From NCBI RefSeq assembly GCF_002220865.2, contig NZ_NHRJ02000017.1, forward strand, positions 1 to 64,000: a DNA stretch of 64,000 nt, in the 5' to 3' direction. How positions within the stretch are numbered: the first letter of the stretch is position 1; each line of letters begins with the position of its first letter. Position numbers and translations under genes: made by a program. The notes below the pieces were generated by a model. The model had not been told where the DNA came from, ran no database searches, and saw nothing but the letters and a program-made list of their open reading frames with translations. Of the stretch, positions 33,781-43,944 are shown one piece after another. Source of the DNA: Paenibacillus xerothermodurans (GTDB taxonomy: Bacteria; Bacillota; Bacilli; Paenibacillales; NBRC-103111).

Positions 33781-33824
33781 AGAAAAGAGGAGACTCTCAA
33801 AAGTTACAGAGAATCTCCTCTTTC
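33781..33824 (-). terminator. Terminator of murA
   Basis: Long stem-loop: GAAAGAGGAGA (33824-33814) plus TCTC pairs with GAGA plus TCTCCTCTTTTC (33798-33782), a single mismatch, then a T-rich end. It begins 24 bp after the murA stop. Confidence 0.85.
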
Positions 33825-33847
33825 GGTTGCATGATAAAGATGCCTGT

Positions 33848-35179
33848 TTAAGCCATACTAGGGCTCGGGCTAATGGTAAAGATCGAAATGCTGTCCTTCT
33901 TCACTTCTTCTTCCAACGTGTCAACTACGAGACGTTCGATGTCTGCGCCAACCTGCTTGAGCTTACTGGCGATATCCACGTAACCGCGGTCAATATGATG
34001 GATGCCCGTGATCTCGGTTTCGCCTTCTGCAGCAAGAGCAGCCAAGATGAGGGCCGCGCCAGCGCGCAGATCGGTCGCGCAAACCTTTGCACCCCGGAGC
34101 TTACCGCCGCCGTTGATCACAGCAGTACGGCCATCCACCTTGATTTGTGCGTTCATATTCACCAATTGTTCCACATGCATAAAACGGTTTTCGAACACGG
34201 TCTCGGTGACGATGCTAGTGCCGTCGGCCGTTAAAAGCAGTGCCATCATTTGGGACTGCATATCGGTAGGAAAACCCGGATAAGGCAAAGTCTTCACATC
34301 AACAGAGCGAAGCGGTCCGTGGGTGAATACCCGCAATCCGTTCTCATCTTCCTCGATTTGTACGCCCATTTCCTGCATTTTTGATATGACCGGACGCAAA
34401 TGGTCGCCGATCGCTCCTTCAATATACAAGTCACTGCCTGTGATGGCAGCGGCGATCATATATGTACCCGCTTCGATCCTGTCAGGAATCACCGTATGTG
34501 CGGCACCGTTCAACCGCTCCACACCATCGATTCGAATCAATCCGGTGCCGGCCCCACGAATTTTGGCGCCCATGGCATTCAAATAGTTGGCCAAATCGAC
34601 AATTTCCGGTTCTTTCGCTGCATTCTCGATGGTAGTCGTGCCTTTAGCCAGCGAGGCTGCCATCATAATATTCTCCGTTGCGCCAACACTGGCAACATCC
34701 AGATAGATCTTGGCGCCCTTAAGCCGTCCTTTGCTGCGGGCTTCGATGAAGCCCTGCCCGAGCACAATCTCAGCGCCCATCGCCTCAAACCCTTTTAGAT
34801 GCTGGTCTATCGGACGGGTTCCAATAGCACAGCCGCCGGGCAGTGAAATTCTCGCCTGGCCCATCCGGGTCAATAAAGGTCCCATTACGAGAAAGGAAGC
34901 TCTCATTTTTCGTACCAAATCATAGGAAGCCTCACAAGTACTAATATTTTGCGCGTTTACGCGTATTGTCTCATCTTTATACTCAATTTCGATTCCAAGA
35001 CTCTCAAGCACTTTGTTAATGACGATGACGTCGTCCAAAGGAGGTGCCTCGTAAATCACACTCTCTCCTTCTGAACCCAATATAGAGGCTGCTATAATCG
35101 GCAGGACTGCGTTCTTTGCTCCATGTATTTTGATTCTGCCTGACAACCTTTGGCCGCCGCGGACGATAATCTTGCTCAT
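33848..35179 (-). CDS. murA: UDP-N-acetylglucosamine 1-carboxyvinyltransferase MurA
   Basis: MurA transfers enolpyruvate to UDP-GlcNAc, the first committed step of peptidoglycan synthesis, and is the target of fosfomycin. The 443-residue protein has [20 protein letters not shown] at the start, the catalytic Cys 117 in [15 protein letters not shown], and [16 protein letters not shown], ending with a charged tail of about 30 residues. ATG 35179 (or 35182) follows GGAGGGGG. Position next to spoIID and ywzB matches the B. subtilis murAA locus; ywmB, found between them there, is missing here. Confidence 0.97.
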   Translation of the reverse strand: MSKIIVRGGQRLSGRIKIHGAKNAVLPIIAASILGSEGESVIYEAPPLDDVIVINKVLESLGIEIEYKDETIRVNAQNISTCEASYDLVRKMRASFLVMGPLLTRMGQARISLPGGCAIGTRPIDQHLKGFEAMGAEIVLGQGFIEARSKGRLKGAKIYLDVASVGATENIMMAASLAKGTTTIENAAKEPEIVDLANYLNAMGAKIRGAGTGLIRIDGVERLNGAAHTVIPDRIEAGTYMIAAAITGSDLYIEGAIGDHLRPVISKMQEMGVQIEEDENGLRVFTHGPLRSVDVKTLPYPGFPTDMQSQMMALLLTADGTSIVTETVFENRFMHVEQLVNMNAQIKVDGRTAVINGGGKLRGAKVCATDLRAGAALILAALAAEGETEITGIHHIDRGYVDIASKLKQVGADIERLVVDTLEEEVKKDSISIFTISPSPSMA

Positions 35180-35219
35180 CATGGTCCCCCTCCGCGCTGT
35201 TTTCTTTGCACACTGTAAC

Positions 35220-35248
35220 AGTTTAGCATTGAACCTTCAGCATGTAAA
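35220..35248 (-). promoter_or_regulatory. Possible sigma-A promoter of murA
   Basis: TTTACA (35248-35243), 17 bases, TAAACT (35225-35220), about 40 bp before the murA start in the 178-bp gap after ywzB. The -10 is imperfect. Confidence 0.45.
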
Positions 35249-35360
35249 TTTTCATTTTGTGACAAATCAATCAAGATAGTATTCGGAACCAACAAGGGAT
35301 TTATAACGGTGGTACTACCCATTGTTGACAAAGTTCTCCTCTGTTATTCCGATAATCCCG

Positions 35361-35618
35361 TCAAAACATGCCTCCGATCCAGGTTGACCAGTGATAGTAA
35401 TCAATGATAAATCGGGCGGCCTGATAGCCTACCGAGACCGACAGCAGGATTTGCAGCAATGTGCTCTGAACGCTTTTTGGCCGTTTCAATAGTTTACCGA
35501 AATTAAGCTCCTGAAGCGCCCACCACGATCCACCGATACAGATGAGTACGATAACAATATTCAACAATCCGTTCATGCCCATAGAGGCGTTCATTTGATC
35601 TACATAGTCCAATGTCAT
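35361..35618 (-). CDS. ywzB: DUF1146 (YwzB) small membrane protein
   Basis: The 85-residue protein has two membrane helices (LLNIVIVLICIGGSWWAL and LLQILLSVSVGYQAARF) linked by a basic loop (KLLKRPKSVQ), the pattern of DUF1146/YwzB. Its position before murA is as in B. subtilis. No role is known. Start ATG 35618 sits 17 bp after the subtilase stop. Confidence 0.85.
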   Translation of the reverse strand: MTLDYVDQMNASMGMNGLLNIVIVLICIGGSWWALQELNFGKLLKRPKSVQSTLLQILLSVSVGYQAARFIIDYYHWSTWIGGMF

Positions 35619-35635
35619 CCCTGCTTCGTATTAAT

Positions 35636-38170
35636 CTACATTTTCATTCTTGCTAACATGGTAACAAACTCCGCACGCGAAGCTTGCCGGTCCGGCCGAA
35701 ACGTGCCGTCCGCGTAACCGCCTATCCAACCTTCAGCTTTCATTTGTCTTAGTACGCTGACGCCCCAATAATCGTTGTCCACATCGGTGAATGGCGGATC
35801 GCCCCTGACTTGTCCCGGCTTGTTCATGCTTCGCGCGAACATCGTAATCATCTCCATCCTGCTGACAGGCTGATCCGGAGCAAACGACTGATCAGGATAA
35901 CCGCCCACGATCCCACTCTGTGACGCCCTTGCTATGTGAGCGAATGCCCAGTGATCTGCCGGGAGATCGGTGTAATCGACATTTTTTTGCTGCTTCAGTT
36001 GAAATGCCCTGCTCAAAATTACGGTCGCCTCGGCACGGGTGATAGTCTGATCCGGGCGAAATGTATAATCGGCGTAACCATCAATGATGCGCTGGCGGCT
36101 CATTAGCATAATACTGCTCTCTGCCCAATGGCCTTGGACGTCACTATATCCGGCCGTGAGCGGCTTTGCACTTACTGTGAATTGGTACAGATGCCGGTCA
36201 AAGGGCTGAGCAGCAGTCAATTTTACATAGTGCGTTCCGGCAGGCAGACGTTCGTTGAGTTCAACCTGCTTGCCGCCTGACGCGTTCGTTACTGGCCGCA
36301 TGCTGCTGTCATACAGGGACATCTGCATAGCGATGTTAGCAGGAATCTCGCTCAAGCTCAACTGCACTACACTCTCTTGCGGCACTTCAAACTGAAACCA
36401 GTCCGTATCCGATTGTTTGTCGAACAAACCTGAGTAAGGCGAGTTCAACGATATTGCGGTGGCCTGATACGATCGGTTGTTAGGCTCATTCGGATCGATC
36501 TGCTTGGCATCATAGTCTATCACAAGTGTGTACTCGCCTTCGACCGGAAGCGCGTATTGCTTCACATTCGAAACGCGGATGTAGTAGCTGCCGGGAAATA
36601 CCTCGGACAGCTGCATCGTCTCCGCCGCACCATCTCCGCCGTCGTCAACCGAGTAGGACCTCTCGCCCTGCTTTTGCACAAACAGCACTGGATCAATTCG
36701 CGCAGTATCCGAGCTTAACCGGATACGTAGACTGCCCGATATCTGCACCGGGAGCTCAAACCAATCCTCGTCGTTCATCTGGTGGAAAGTTCCCTTGATC
36801 GTTTGGCTGCGCGAGGGTAGGACCGAAGCCTTATATTGTCGATCGTTGTCCTCCATTTGATCGCGATATATGTCAAAAGATGTCGTCAATTGGTAGCGTA
36901 CTTCCGATTCAACGCTGCGGTTGGACAGCTGCAGCTGCACGTGACTTCTGCCTTTGCTCACTTGGAGGGCTGTCGGCTGGCCCGGCTTTGCCGTTACGTT
37001 GGTGAATGTGCCGTGTACGTTGGTATGCTGCACTGTCACTGTCTGGCCGGATGGTATGTGAAAATTTAAGTGTACTACCCCATCGTACGGGGCATCTAAA
37101 TAAAACCAATCCTGATCGGAGCCTCCCGCAAAAGCAGCGCTGTTCATTTTACTGACTGAGATTGATTTCGCTTGATCCTTACGGTTGTTTGGCTCATACA
37201 TGTCCGAGCGGGGAGTCTCTGTCAAGGCACGGTCAGCGCGCAGCAGTCCATACCCTGTGGTTCTGTCCCAGCCGGCAGTCGACAAATCTTGCGCTGTCTG
37301 CTTGAGCAGTTGACGCAGCTGGGCAACATTCAAATCGGGATGACGACTCCACGCCAAAGCGGCGACCGCTGCCACTTGTGGGGCGGCCATTGAAGTTCCA
37401 TCTTTCAGCTCGTATGAGCCTCCTCTGGCGGTAGTGAATACGTCCCACGGAGCCACAAGATCGATCTCGGACCCGCTGTTGGAGCGTTCGTCAGCAGTTA
37501 AATTACTGTCCATGCCCCCGACCGCTAAAACCGTCGGATATGCGGCCGGATACTTGACCCGGTTACCTTCGTTACCGGTGGCCGCCACCAGCAGTACATT
37601 ACGCTCTTCTGCATAGCGCACTATGTCACTCATGTAAGTGGAGTACTTATTTAAACCAAGTGACAGCACGACGATTTTCGCGCCATGGTCGATTGCATAG
37701 CGAATGCCCTCGCCGAGCTTCGCCTCGCCTCCGGAGCCATCGGATTCCAGCGCCTTGATCGGCATGATCTTGGTCTGCCATAGTATACCTGCCACGCCTT
37801 TATCATTGTTACCTACAGCACCGACAACGCCAGCGACATTGGTGCCGTGACCGTTGTCATCCTGAGGCGGCAGGTTTGGATCAATCAAATTGACCCCATC
37901 CACCAAATTAGGCTGAAGATCCGGATGATTCAAGTCTACTCCCGTGTCAACAATTGCTATAGTTAATCCGGCATTTCCGGTTGTGACATCCCAAGCCTGG
38001 TTCGCATGAATTTGCGCTAAATAAGATTGCTTCTCCACGAAGGGATCGTCCGCCGCCGCTGCAGTCAGCACTTCCGAGCTTTTGGCGTACGCATTTCCCG
38101 CACACAGCGTGCCCAGAAATAAGACCATGATCCAAAGAAAGAAATGACGTACTACCTTGGTATGAAGCAT
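35636..38170 (-). CDS. Secreted subtilisin-like protease with PPC and SLH domains
   Basis: The 844-residue protein has a signal peptide (FFLWIMVLFLGTLCAG, cleavage near NAYA), then a peptidase S8 domain (about residues 45-290). The triad is Asp 75 (IAIVDTGVD), His 108 (NGHGTNVAG) and Ser 260 (GTSMAAP). Three prepeptidase C-terminal (PPC)-like domains follow (each starts EPNN/EDND and contains DxDWF), then three SLH domains at about 665-844 (for example GGYADGTFRPDRQASRAEF). It is therefore expected at the cell surface, bound to pyruvylated wall polymer. ATG 38170 is 9 bases after AAAGGA. It sits between nuoN and ywzB, not its usual place. Confidence 0.93.
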   Translation of the reverse strand: MLHTKVVRHFFLWIMVLFLGTLCAGNAYAKSSEVLTAAAADDPFVEKQSYLAQIHANQAWDVTTGNAGLTIAIVDTGVDLNHPDLQPNLVDGVNLIDPNLPPQDDNGHGTNVAGVVGAVGNNDKGVAGILWQTKIMPIKALESDGSGGEAKLGEGIRYAIDHGAKIVVLSLGLNKYSTYMSDIVRYAEERNVLLVAATGNEGNRVKYPAAYPTVLAVGGMDSNLTADERSNSGSEIDLVAPWDVFTTARGGSYELKDGTSMAAPQVAAVAALAWSRHPDLNVAQLRQLLKQTAQDLSTAGWDRTTGYGLLRADRALTETPRSDMYEPNNRKDQAKSISVSKMNSAAFAGGSDQDWFYLDAPYDGVVHLNFHIPSGQTVTVQHTNVHGTFTNVTAKPGQPTALQVSKGRSHVQLQLSNRSVESEVRYQLTTSFDIYRDQMEDNDRQYKASVLPSRSQTIKGTFHQMNDEDWFELPVQISGSLRIRLSSDTARIDPVLFVQKQGERSYSVDDGGDGAAETMQLSEVFPGSYYIRVSNVKQYALPVEGEYTLVIDYDAKQIDPNEPNNRSYQATAISLNSPYSGLFDKQSDTDWFQFEVPQESVVQLSLSEIPANIAMQMSLYDSSMRPVTNASGGKQVELNERLPAGTHYVKLTAAQPFDRHLYQFTVSAKPLTAGYSDVQGHWAESSIMLMSRQRIIDGYADYTFRPDQTITRAEATVILSRAFQLKQQKNVDYTDLPADHWAFAHIARASQSGIVGGYPDQSFAPDQPVSRMEMITMFARSMNKPGQVRGDPPFTDVDNDYWGVSVLRQMKAEGWIGGYADGTFRPDRQASRAEFVTMLARMKM

Positions 38171-38583
38171 GCTCATGGTTCCTTTACATCTTTTTGATAA
38201 CAGCATTTAAGTATTCGCTAAAAGGTGGATATTTCCCTGCAATCACACAAAAAACAAATTAGTAAATATTGGATTACATGTTACCATAATATTGCATAAG
38301 TGACCGCTGCATTACCGCACTACTATCTATTTTTGTTCGCGTTCTACTCTGCCTGTAAGCTATTACCCAGTATAATATTATTACAAGCATGCTGCAGAGC
38401 GGAAGCTGTAGATTATTTCAATGTGTGAGTCAAAATTCGACTCCAACCCCACATGCTCGTAATCAAAAATAACCATTTAAGGTAGGGTGATTATCGGTAG
38501 CGGGTGGACGTAAGAGAGTATAAATCCGGTGTGTGCGCAGCAGAACGACAACAGCCAGGGCAGCAGTTTCGTAACATGAAGAA

Positions 38584-38623
38584 AAGCTCAGCGGCTTCCG
38601 CCTTGTGCGGACCCTCTGAGCTT
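38584..38623 (-). terminator. Second terminator after nuoN
   Basis: AAGCTCAG (38623-38616) pairs with CTGAGCTT (38591-38584), with an inner stem TCCGC/GCGGA, followed by TTCTTC. Together with the terminator at 38690 it forms a tandem. The rest of 38207-38583 holds no gene that I can support and no clear promoter. Confidence 0.72.
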
Positions 38624-38689
38624 GATTATACACCATTGCAGCCGGCGTGAGGCCTGACAACAATGGTAACTTACGACCATCGCGGTCGC

Positions 38690-38717
38690 AAAAGAGACTG
38701 ACAGCACTGTCTCTTTT
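38690..38717 (-). terminator. Terminator after nuoN
   Basis: Perfect 9-bp stem AAAAGAGAC (38717-38709) with GTCTCTTTT (38698-38690) and a 10-base loop. It lies 18 bp after the nuoN stop codon; the stem ends in T residues. Confidence 0.78.
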
Positions 38718-38734
38718 AACGACAATCTCTAAGC

Positions 38735-40249
38735 TTAGCTGAGAAAGAACAAGTCCTGGGTCAATGAGAAAATTCCTTCTATCCACCCTAACACCCAGTG
38801 CGGTATCACGCCCAACAGCACGCTGACGCCGGCGCACAACCATATGGTGATAGCCAACTGCCATGTTGCCGACACCGGACGCGATTGAAAGTCGCTACGC
38901 ATGAACATCTGACGAATCAAACCGAAATAGTAGTAAAACGATACAACGCTGGTGCCGATCAACACGGCAGCCAACCAATAATTGTGAGTCTGCACGGTCC
39001 CCAGCATGATGTACAATTTACCGAAAAATCCGCCCGACAGAGGCAGCCCCGCTAAAGATAACACCAGCAGTACAGTAGCCACCGCGAGGCCCGGCGCCCG
39101 ATAGTATAGCCCGGCCAGTCCATTGATGTGCTCTTCCCCCGTCGACCGTTCCAACACCATGACCACGGCAAATATACCAATATTCATAAAGAGGTACGCG
39201 ATCAGATAAAAAGCAAATTCCGAAAAGTTCGAGTAATGGACCATCGAAAACTGGATAGCAATAGGCACAAGCAGATAGCCGGAATTGGCGATTCCGGAAT
39301 AGGCGAGCAGACGTTTCAAATTAGTCTGACGCAGCGCGATGAAATTACCGAGTATCATCCCCACTGCCGCCACGATCATTAATGACAGCAAAACATCCTT
39401 ATGAAGCGGGTGTTCCATCAGTGCGCCTATTCCATACACGCCGTACAACACACGGAATAAAATCGCAAATGCCGCACCTTTGGACACGACAGCTAGAAAT
39501 GCCGTGATAGGGGTCGCGGCCCCCTGATATACATCCGGCGCCCACATATGAAACGGCGCTGCAGCGACTTTGAAAGCAAATCCGGCGAGCAGCAGAAAGA
39601 ACGAGACGTAGATGAAGGGCATTGCATCAGCAGCGTTTTGCCCCAGGGCAGTGTTGATTTCGGCTAAATTTGTCGAACCTGAGATGCCGTATAAAAAGGA
39701 CATGCCGTACAAGATTATTGCCGAGGAAATACCTCCGAGCACGATATATTTAAACGCACCTTCATTGGCCCGAATATCTTTTTTGCGCATGGCTACCAAA
39801 ATGTAAGACGTAATGCTTAGCAACTCCAGGCCGACAAACAGCGTAATCAAATCTCCTGAGGAGGCCATGATCATACCCCCTACTGTCGCCGGCAGCAGCA
39901 TGTAATAATACTCTCCGACATGCGGTACTTCCTCTTGCCGAACCGCGCCGATACTCATAAATGTTACCAGGCCGACGCCTGCCAGCAGGACAAGTTTCAT
40001 GATATTGGCGAAATCATCGACCCGGTAGCTGTAATCAAGCAGATGCTTCGGCTCAGCCGGATTGAGTGCGCTGATGACGAAAAGGGTAGAGATAATGATG
40101 CCAACCAGGGAGAGCCAGCCCAGTAAAGAGCGGTTCACCTGCTTTGGGAGCACGAGGTCGATCAATGACAATACCACAGCAGCGATGACCAGAGTCAGCT
40201 CCGGTGCCATATATCCCAGGTCGCTCCATTGGAGCCGTAGTTGATCCAC
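38735..40249 (-). CDS. nuoN: NADH-quinone oxidoreductase subunit N
   Basis: NuoN is one of three antiporter-like, proton-translocating subunits of complex I. The 504-residue protein has about 14 membrane helices; the proton channel motif ALLITLFVGLELLSITSYILVA-like segment is found at residues about 125-150 (LFVGLELLSITSYILV) with the key Glu, and Lys in FKVAAAPFHMWAPDVYQGA. It is the last gene of the nuo operon, 4 bp after nuoM, and is followed by two terminators. Confidence 0.97.
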   Translation of the reverse strand: MDQLRLQWSDLGYMAPELTLVIAAVVLSLIDLVLPKQVNRSLLGWLSLVGIIISTLFVISALNPAEPKHLLDYSYRVDDFANIMKLVLLAGVGLVTFMSIGAVRQEEVPHVGEYYYMLLPATVGGMIMASSGDLITLFVGLELLSITSYILVAMRKKDIRANEGAFKYIVLGGISSAIILYGMSFLYGISGSTNLAEINTALGQNAADAMPFIYVSFFLLLAGFAFKVAAAPFHMWAPDVYQGAATPITAFLAVVSKGAAFAILFRVLYGVYGIGALMEHPLHKDVLLSLMIVAAVGMILGNFIALRQTNLKRLLAYSGIANSGYLLVPIAIQFSMVHYSNFSEFAFYLIAYLFMNIGIFAVVMVLERSTGEEHINGLAGLYYRAPGLAVATVLLVLSLAGLPLSGGFFGKLYIMLGTVQTHNYWLAAVLIGTSVVSFYYYFGLIRQMFMRSDFQSRPVSATWQLAITIWLCAGVSVLLGVIPHWVLGWIEGIFSLTQDLFFLS

Positions 40250-40253
40250 CGGC

Positions 40254-41882
40254 CTAACCTCCTATCTTAGCGATGCTTTGGATAAATTGATCAACGCTGC
40301 TCACCGTTTGCTGCAGCGGGTCGTTCAGCACCGCTGGGTAAATACCAAGCACAAGGATAAATGCGGCAAGGGTCACCATGGGGATGGCCTCTACCAGCCG
40401 TGCGTCGCGCATACTGTCCTGCTGCTGCTTCAGGGGGCCATATGTGATGCTGAGCACACCCCGGAGCACATACACCGCCGTCAGTATCACACCAAGCGTA
40501 CCGATGATGGTAATCACTTTCGCGGTCTGAAACAAGCCTACAAACGCCAGAAATTCACTAACAAAACCGGATAAGCCCGGGAGCCCCAGCGAGGCCATCC
40601 CGGCAAGAAGAAGAATGCCTGAGATAAATGGGACGCTTTTGGCTAAGCCGCCCATTTCGTCGAGCATGGAGGTTTGCGTTCGTTCATAGATAGCGCCAAC
40701 CAGCAAAAACATCAACGCGGAGATCAGCCCGTGGGATACCAATTGGAAGATAGCGCCTTGCAGGCCGATCGAGTTAAATGCCGCAATCCCTAAGAGCACA
40801 ATACCCATGTGGCTTATACTGGAATAGGCGAGTACCAGTTTGAAATCCTTTTGTACCAATGCCAATACCGCACCGTACAAAATATTGATCACGCCTAATA
40901 CGCCTAATACGGTGGCCCACTGCGCTGCCTGCTCGGGAAACAACAGCACCCCAAATCGTATCATCCCGTATGCACCCATTTTCAGCAAAACACCGGAATG
41001 AATCATAACGATGGGCGGTGGCGCTTCCGTATGCACTTTAAGCATCCACGTGTGGAACGGAAAAATCGGAAGTTTAATTCCGAAAGCAACCAACAACATA
41101 ATGAACAATGACCATTTCATTGCATCGCTCAAATAAAACGGATTCGGCGTCCCCCCTAGGTCGGGTTGGTTCACGTAAGAGGCTGCTTCGCCGAACAAAT
41201 TATGCGTAATAACGCTTAGATCACCGGTATAAAACAGGGTTCCTGTCTCCGCGGAATCTTTGAAGCCGGCCGTGCTGACGAGAATCAAGAAAGCTACTAA
41301 CATAATTGCGGAACCAAGCCCGTTGTAGATGAGGAATTTATTTGCCGCCTTTTCCCGATCTATATAACCCCAAATGCCGATCAGAAAGAACATCGGGATT
41401 AGTGTCACTTCAAAGAATACGAAAAATAAAAACAGATCCTGAGCCATAAACACGCCGAACATCCCAGTCTCGAGGAGCAGAAACAAGATGTAGTACGTTT
41501 TCCACCTTTTTTTGATGTAGACGGAGGCAACAGCTGCCATCGTGCTCACCAGAGCGGTAAGAAAGACTAGCGGCAATGAGAGTCCATCGACTGCCATATT
41601 GTATTGAAACTCGAAGAAAAACGATGTCAATTGATTCAGGCCGCCCACTTCGTGATTCAGGGGTACGTGAATCCATGCCGCTTCTTCTTTGAATTGCATT
41701 CCAACCAGCTCAGGATTGAAAGCGGCATACAACCACGCCGATAACGTTAAGGGAATCAATGTGGTGACAATGGCGATCGTTCTGATCCACTTCCCCCAAT
41801 GCTGAGGTATAAACATAAGTACGAGTACTCCGAGCATTGGAGAGAAAGCAATCAGTGACAGGATATAAATGTCATTCGGCAT
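40254..41882 (-). CDS. nuoM: NADH-quinone oxidoreductase subunit M
   Basis: NuoM is a proton-pumping membrane subunit related to Mrp antiporters. The 542-residue protein has about 14 helices and the conserved glutamate in LFFVFFEVTLIPMFFLIGIWG and lysine-bearing LLVAFGIKLPIFPFHTWMLKVHTEAP. It starts at ATG 41882, overlapping nuoL by 11 bp, so the two are translationally coupled. Confidence 0.97.
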   Translation of the reverse strand: MPNDIYILSLIAFSPMLGVLVLMFIPQHWGKWIRTIAIVTTLIPLTLSAWLYAAFNPELVGMQFKEEAAWIHVPLNHEVGGLNQLTSFFFEFQYNMAVDGLSLPLVFLTALVSTMAAVASVYIKKRWKTYYILFLLLETGMFGVFMAQDLFLFFVFFEVTLIPMFFLIGIWGYIDREKAANKFLIYNGLGSAIMLVAFLILVSTAGFKDSAETGTLFYTGDLSVITHNLFGEAASYVNQPDLGGTPNPFYLSDAMKWSLFIMLLVAFGIKLPIFPFHTWMLKVHTEAPPPIVMIHSGVLLKMGAYGMIRFGVLLFPEQAAQWATVLGVLGVINILYGAVLALVQKDFKLVLAYSSISHMGIVLLGIAAFNSIGLQGAIFQLVSHGLISALMFLLVGAIYERTQTSMLDEMGGLAKSVPFISGILLLAGMASLGLPGLSGFVSEFLAFVGLFQTAKVITIIGTLGVILTAVYVLRGVLSITYGPLKQQQDSMRDARLVEAIPMVTLAAFILVLGIYPAVLNDPLQQTVSSVDQFIQSIAKIGG

Positions 41883-43755
41883 TGATAAACCTCCTTCCCG
41901 CCACAGCCAAGATCAGAATGACCATACCAAGCAGGGTCGCCAAGCCGTATGTTTGCAAATGACCGTTCTGCAGACGGGAGCCTAATTTGCCGATACCGAC
42001 CACCGAATAACTCGCAAGCCGGACTACGCCATCTACCACATAGGTGTCAAACAAATGCAGAAGCGACCCGAGCCCCGCCAAAGGTCTGACAATCACCGCG
42101 TCGTAAAGCTCATCAATGTAATACTTGCGATGCAGCAGTCGGTAAAGCCAGGGCGCACGAGCGGAGACCGCATCGGCGGGGATTGAACGTTTGACGTACA
42201 CCATGTACCCGAGCCCAATGCCGAGAACACCGGCCAGCGTAGATAACACCATAACCGCGACATTGGCGTGCTCCTCTGCGGCGTCTCCCGTTAACCACGT
42301 GCCCAGCCACGGATTGAATGGGGTGAACACAAATCCTGCCACGACGGCTAGCACGGCTAGAATAATAAGCGGAATGGTCATAGTGGCTGGCGACTCGTGC
42401 ACATGACTTTGATGGCGCGGTTTGCCTAAGAAGACGAGAAAAAATAGCCTGGACATATAGAACGCGGTGAAACATGCGGCGATTAGCCCTACCCAGAACA
42501 ACAGCTGGTTATGCGTATAGGCTTCCGTCAAAATCGTATCCTTCGACCAAAAGCCGGACAACGGAGGTATTCCCGCTATCGCCAGCGCGCCGATACCGAA
42601 TGTCCACGCGGTAATTTTCATTTTGCGGCCGAGCCCGCCCATCGCGTGAATGTCCTGAGTATGCACGGCGTGGATTACGCTGCCCGCCCCTAGGAACAGC
42701 AGTGCCTTAAAGAACGCATGCGTGAACAAATGAAATATCCCGGCAGTGTAGGCAACTGTTGTGCCGATGCCGAGAGCCATCATCATATATCCGAGTTGGC
42801 TGACGGTAGAATATGCGAGAATGCGTTTGATATCATTCTGCACTGTCCCGATAGTCGCTGCGAAAATAGCAGTGAACGCCCCAACGCAGGCAACCACCGT
42901 TAACGCGACCGGCGACGCCAGAAATATGTCGAACGTGCGTGCCACTAGATATACGCCTGCTGCAACCATTGTCGCCGCATGGATTAGGGCACTGATCGGA
43001 GTCGGACCTTCCATGGCATCAGGCAGCCAGGTGTGCAGCGGAAATTGACCTGATTTGCCCGCCGCACCAACAAAGATCAAAATTGCAATCCATGTCGCAA
43101 TATCCGGCGGAATTTTTCCCGTGCTGAAAGCGTTATGGATGGAGCTAAAATCGAGAGCATGATTGGGCATTGCCCAGAAAAGCAGCAGAATCGCGATGAG
43201 CAGGCCGACATCCCCTATCCTGGTGACAATAAAAGCCTTTTTCGCTGCCGCACGGGCTTCCGGTTTGTGGTACCAGAAACCAACCAACAGAAAGGAACAC
43301 ACGCCTACCAGCTCCCAAAATATGTACAACTGAACCAGGTTTTCAGATATGACCAGCCCCAACATAGAGAACGTGAACAATGCAATATAAGCGAAAAACA
43401 CATTGATTCGTTCATCGCCGTGCATGTAACCTCTGGCATACAGGTTAACCAACAAGCTGACAAGAGTAACGATCACAAGCATTAGTGCATTCAGGTTGGT
43501 TATTTCGAAGCCGAAGTTCAAGGAAGCCGTGTCTAGCTGCAGCCACAGCAGTTTGTTCCATGTGTAGTCTTCGATCTGCCCGCTAAGTCGTTCCGCAAAA
43601 ACCAGCAGAGACACGATAAACGAAGCGAATACGGCAGTAATGCTGATGTAAGCCCCAAGTTCCTTTAGTTGACGCCCAATGGCCGTTAAAATTAAGAATG
43701 ATAACAAAGGAAACAAAGGGATGAGCCAGGCGTACTGCGAGTAGGCCGATATCAT
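41872..43755 (-). CDS. nuoL: NADH-quinone oxidoreductase subunit L
   Basis: NuoL is the distal proton pump and carries the long lateral helix. The 627-residue protein shows the conserved QLYIFWELVGVCSFLLVGFW with Glu, and the Lys motif FVGAAGKSGQFPLHTWLPDAMEGP. The C-terminal region (HRKYYIDELYDAVIVRPL) precedes the amphipathic helix. ATG 43755 (MISAYSQYAW), about 10 bases after GGAGGAGG, is preferred over an upstream GTG. A 190-bp gap with an inverted repeat separates it from nuoK. Confidence 0.97.
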   Translation of the reverse strand: MISAYSQYAWLIPLFPLLSFLILTAIGRQLKELGAYISITAVFASFIVSLLVFAERLSGQIEDYTWNKLLWLQLDTASLNFGFEITNLNALMLVIVTLVSLLVNLYARGYMHGDERINVFFAYIALFTFSMLGLVISENLVQLYIFWELVGVCSFLLVGFWYHKPEARAAAKKAFIVTRIGDVGLLIAILLLFWAMPNHALDFSSIHNAFSTGKIPPDIATWIAILIFVGAAGKSGQFPLHTWLPDAMEGPTPISALIHAATMVAAGVYLVARTFDIFLASPVALTVVACVGAFTAIFAATIGTVQNDIKRILAYSTVSQLGYMMMALGIGTTVAYTAGIFHLFTHAFFKALLFLGAGSVIHAVHTQDIHAMGGLGRKMKITAWTFGIGALAIAGIPPLSGFWSKDTILTEAYTHNQLLFWVGLIAACFTAFYMSRLFFLVFLGKPRHQSHVHESPATMTIPLIILAVLAVVAGFVFTPFNPWLGTWLTGDAAEEHANVAVMVLSTLAGVLGIGLGYMVYVKRSIPADAVSARAPWLYRLLHRKYYIDELYDAVIVRPLAGLGSLLHLFDTYVVDGVVRLASYSVVGIGKLGSRLQNGHLQTYGLATLLGMVILILAVAGRRFINAE

Positions 43756-43820
43756 GTATTTCTGTCCTCCTCCGAGCTTGCTCAAAGCCAAGCTTACCAC
43801 TAATGCGTTGCTCAGATCAC

Positions 43821-43902
43821 CCCGGGCAAGCTCACATGCATAGTATTATTTCGCTTGCTTTACCGAGCTTACTATACACAGCTATTCTCAGCTTGCACCG
43901 GG
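43821..43902 (-). repeat. Nested inverted repeat between nuoK and nuoL
   Basis: CCCGGGCAAGCT (43821-43832) pairs with AGCTTGCACCGGG (43890-43902, one bulged base). Inside, TGCATAGTA (43837-43845) and TACTATACA (43870-43878) pair with one mismatch. A long intercistronic hairpin is expected in the nuo mRNA; no U tract follows, so it is not a simple terminator. Confidence 0.62.
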
Positions 43903-43944
43903 ATATCTGCCGTAAGCGACTAATTGAATGTACTAGCGGCATGG

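Noticed and set aside
38463-38864. 133-codon minus-strand frame across the nuoN end
   Set aside because: It overlaps the nuoN 3' end and both terminators and has no protein-like composition.
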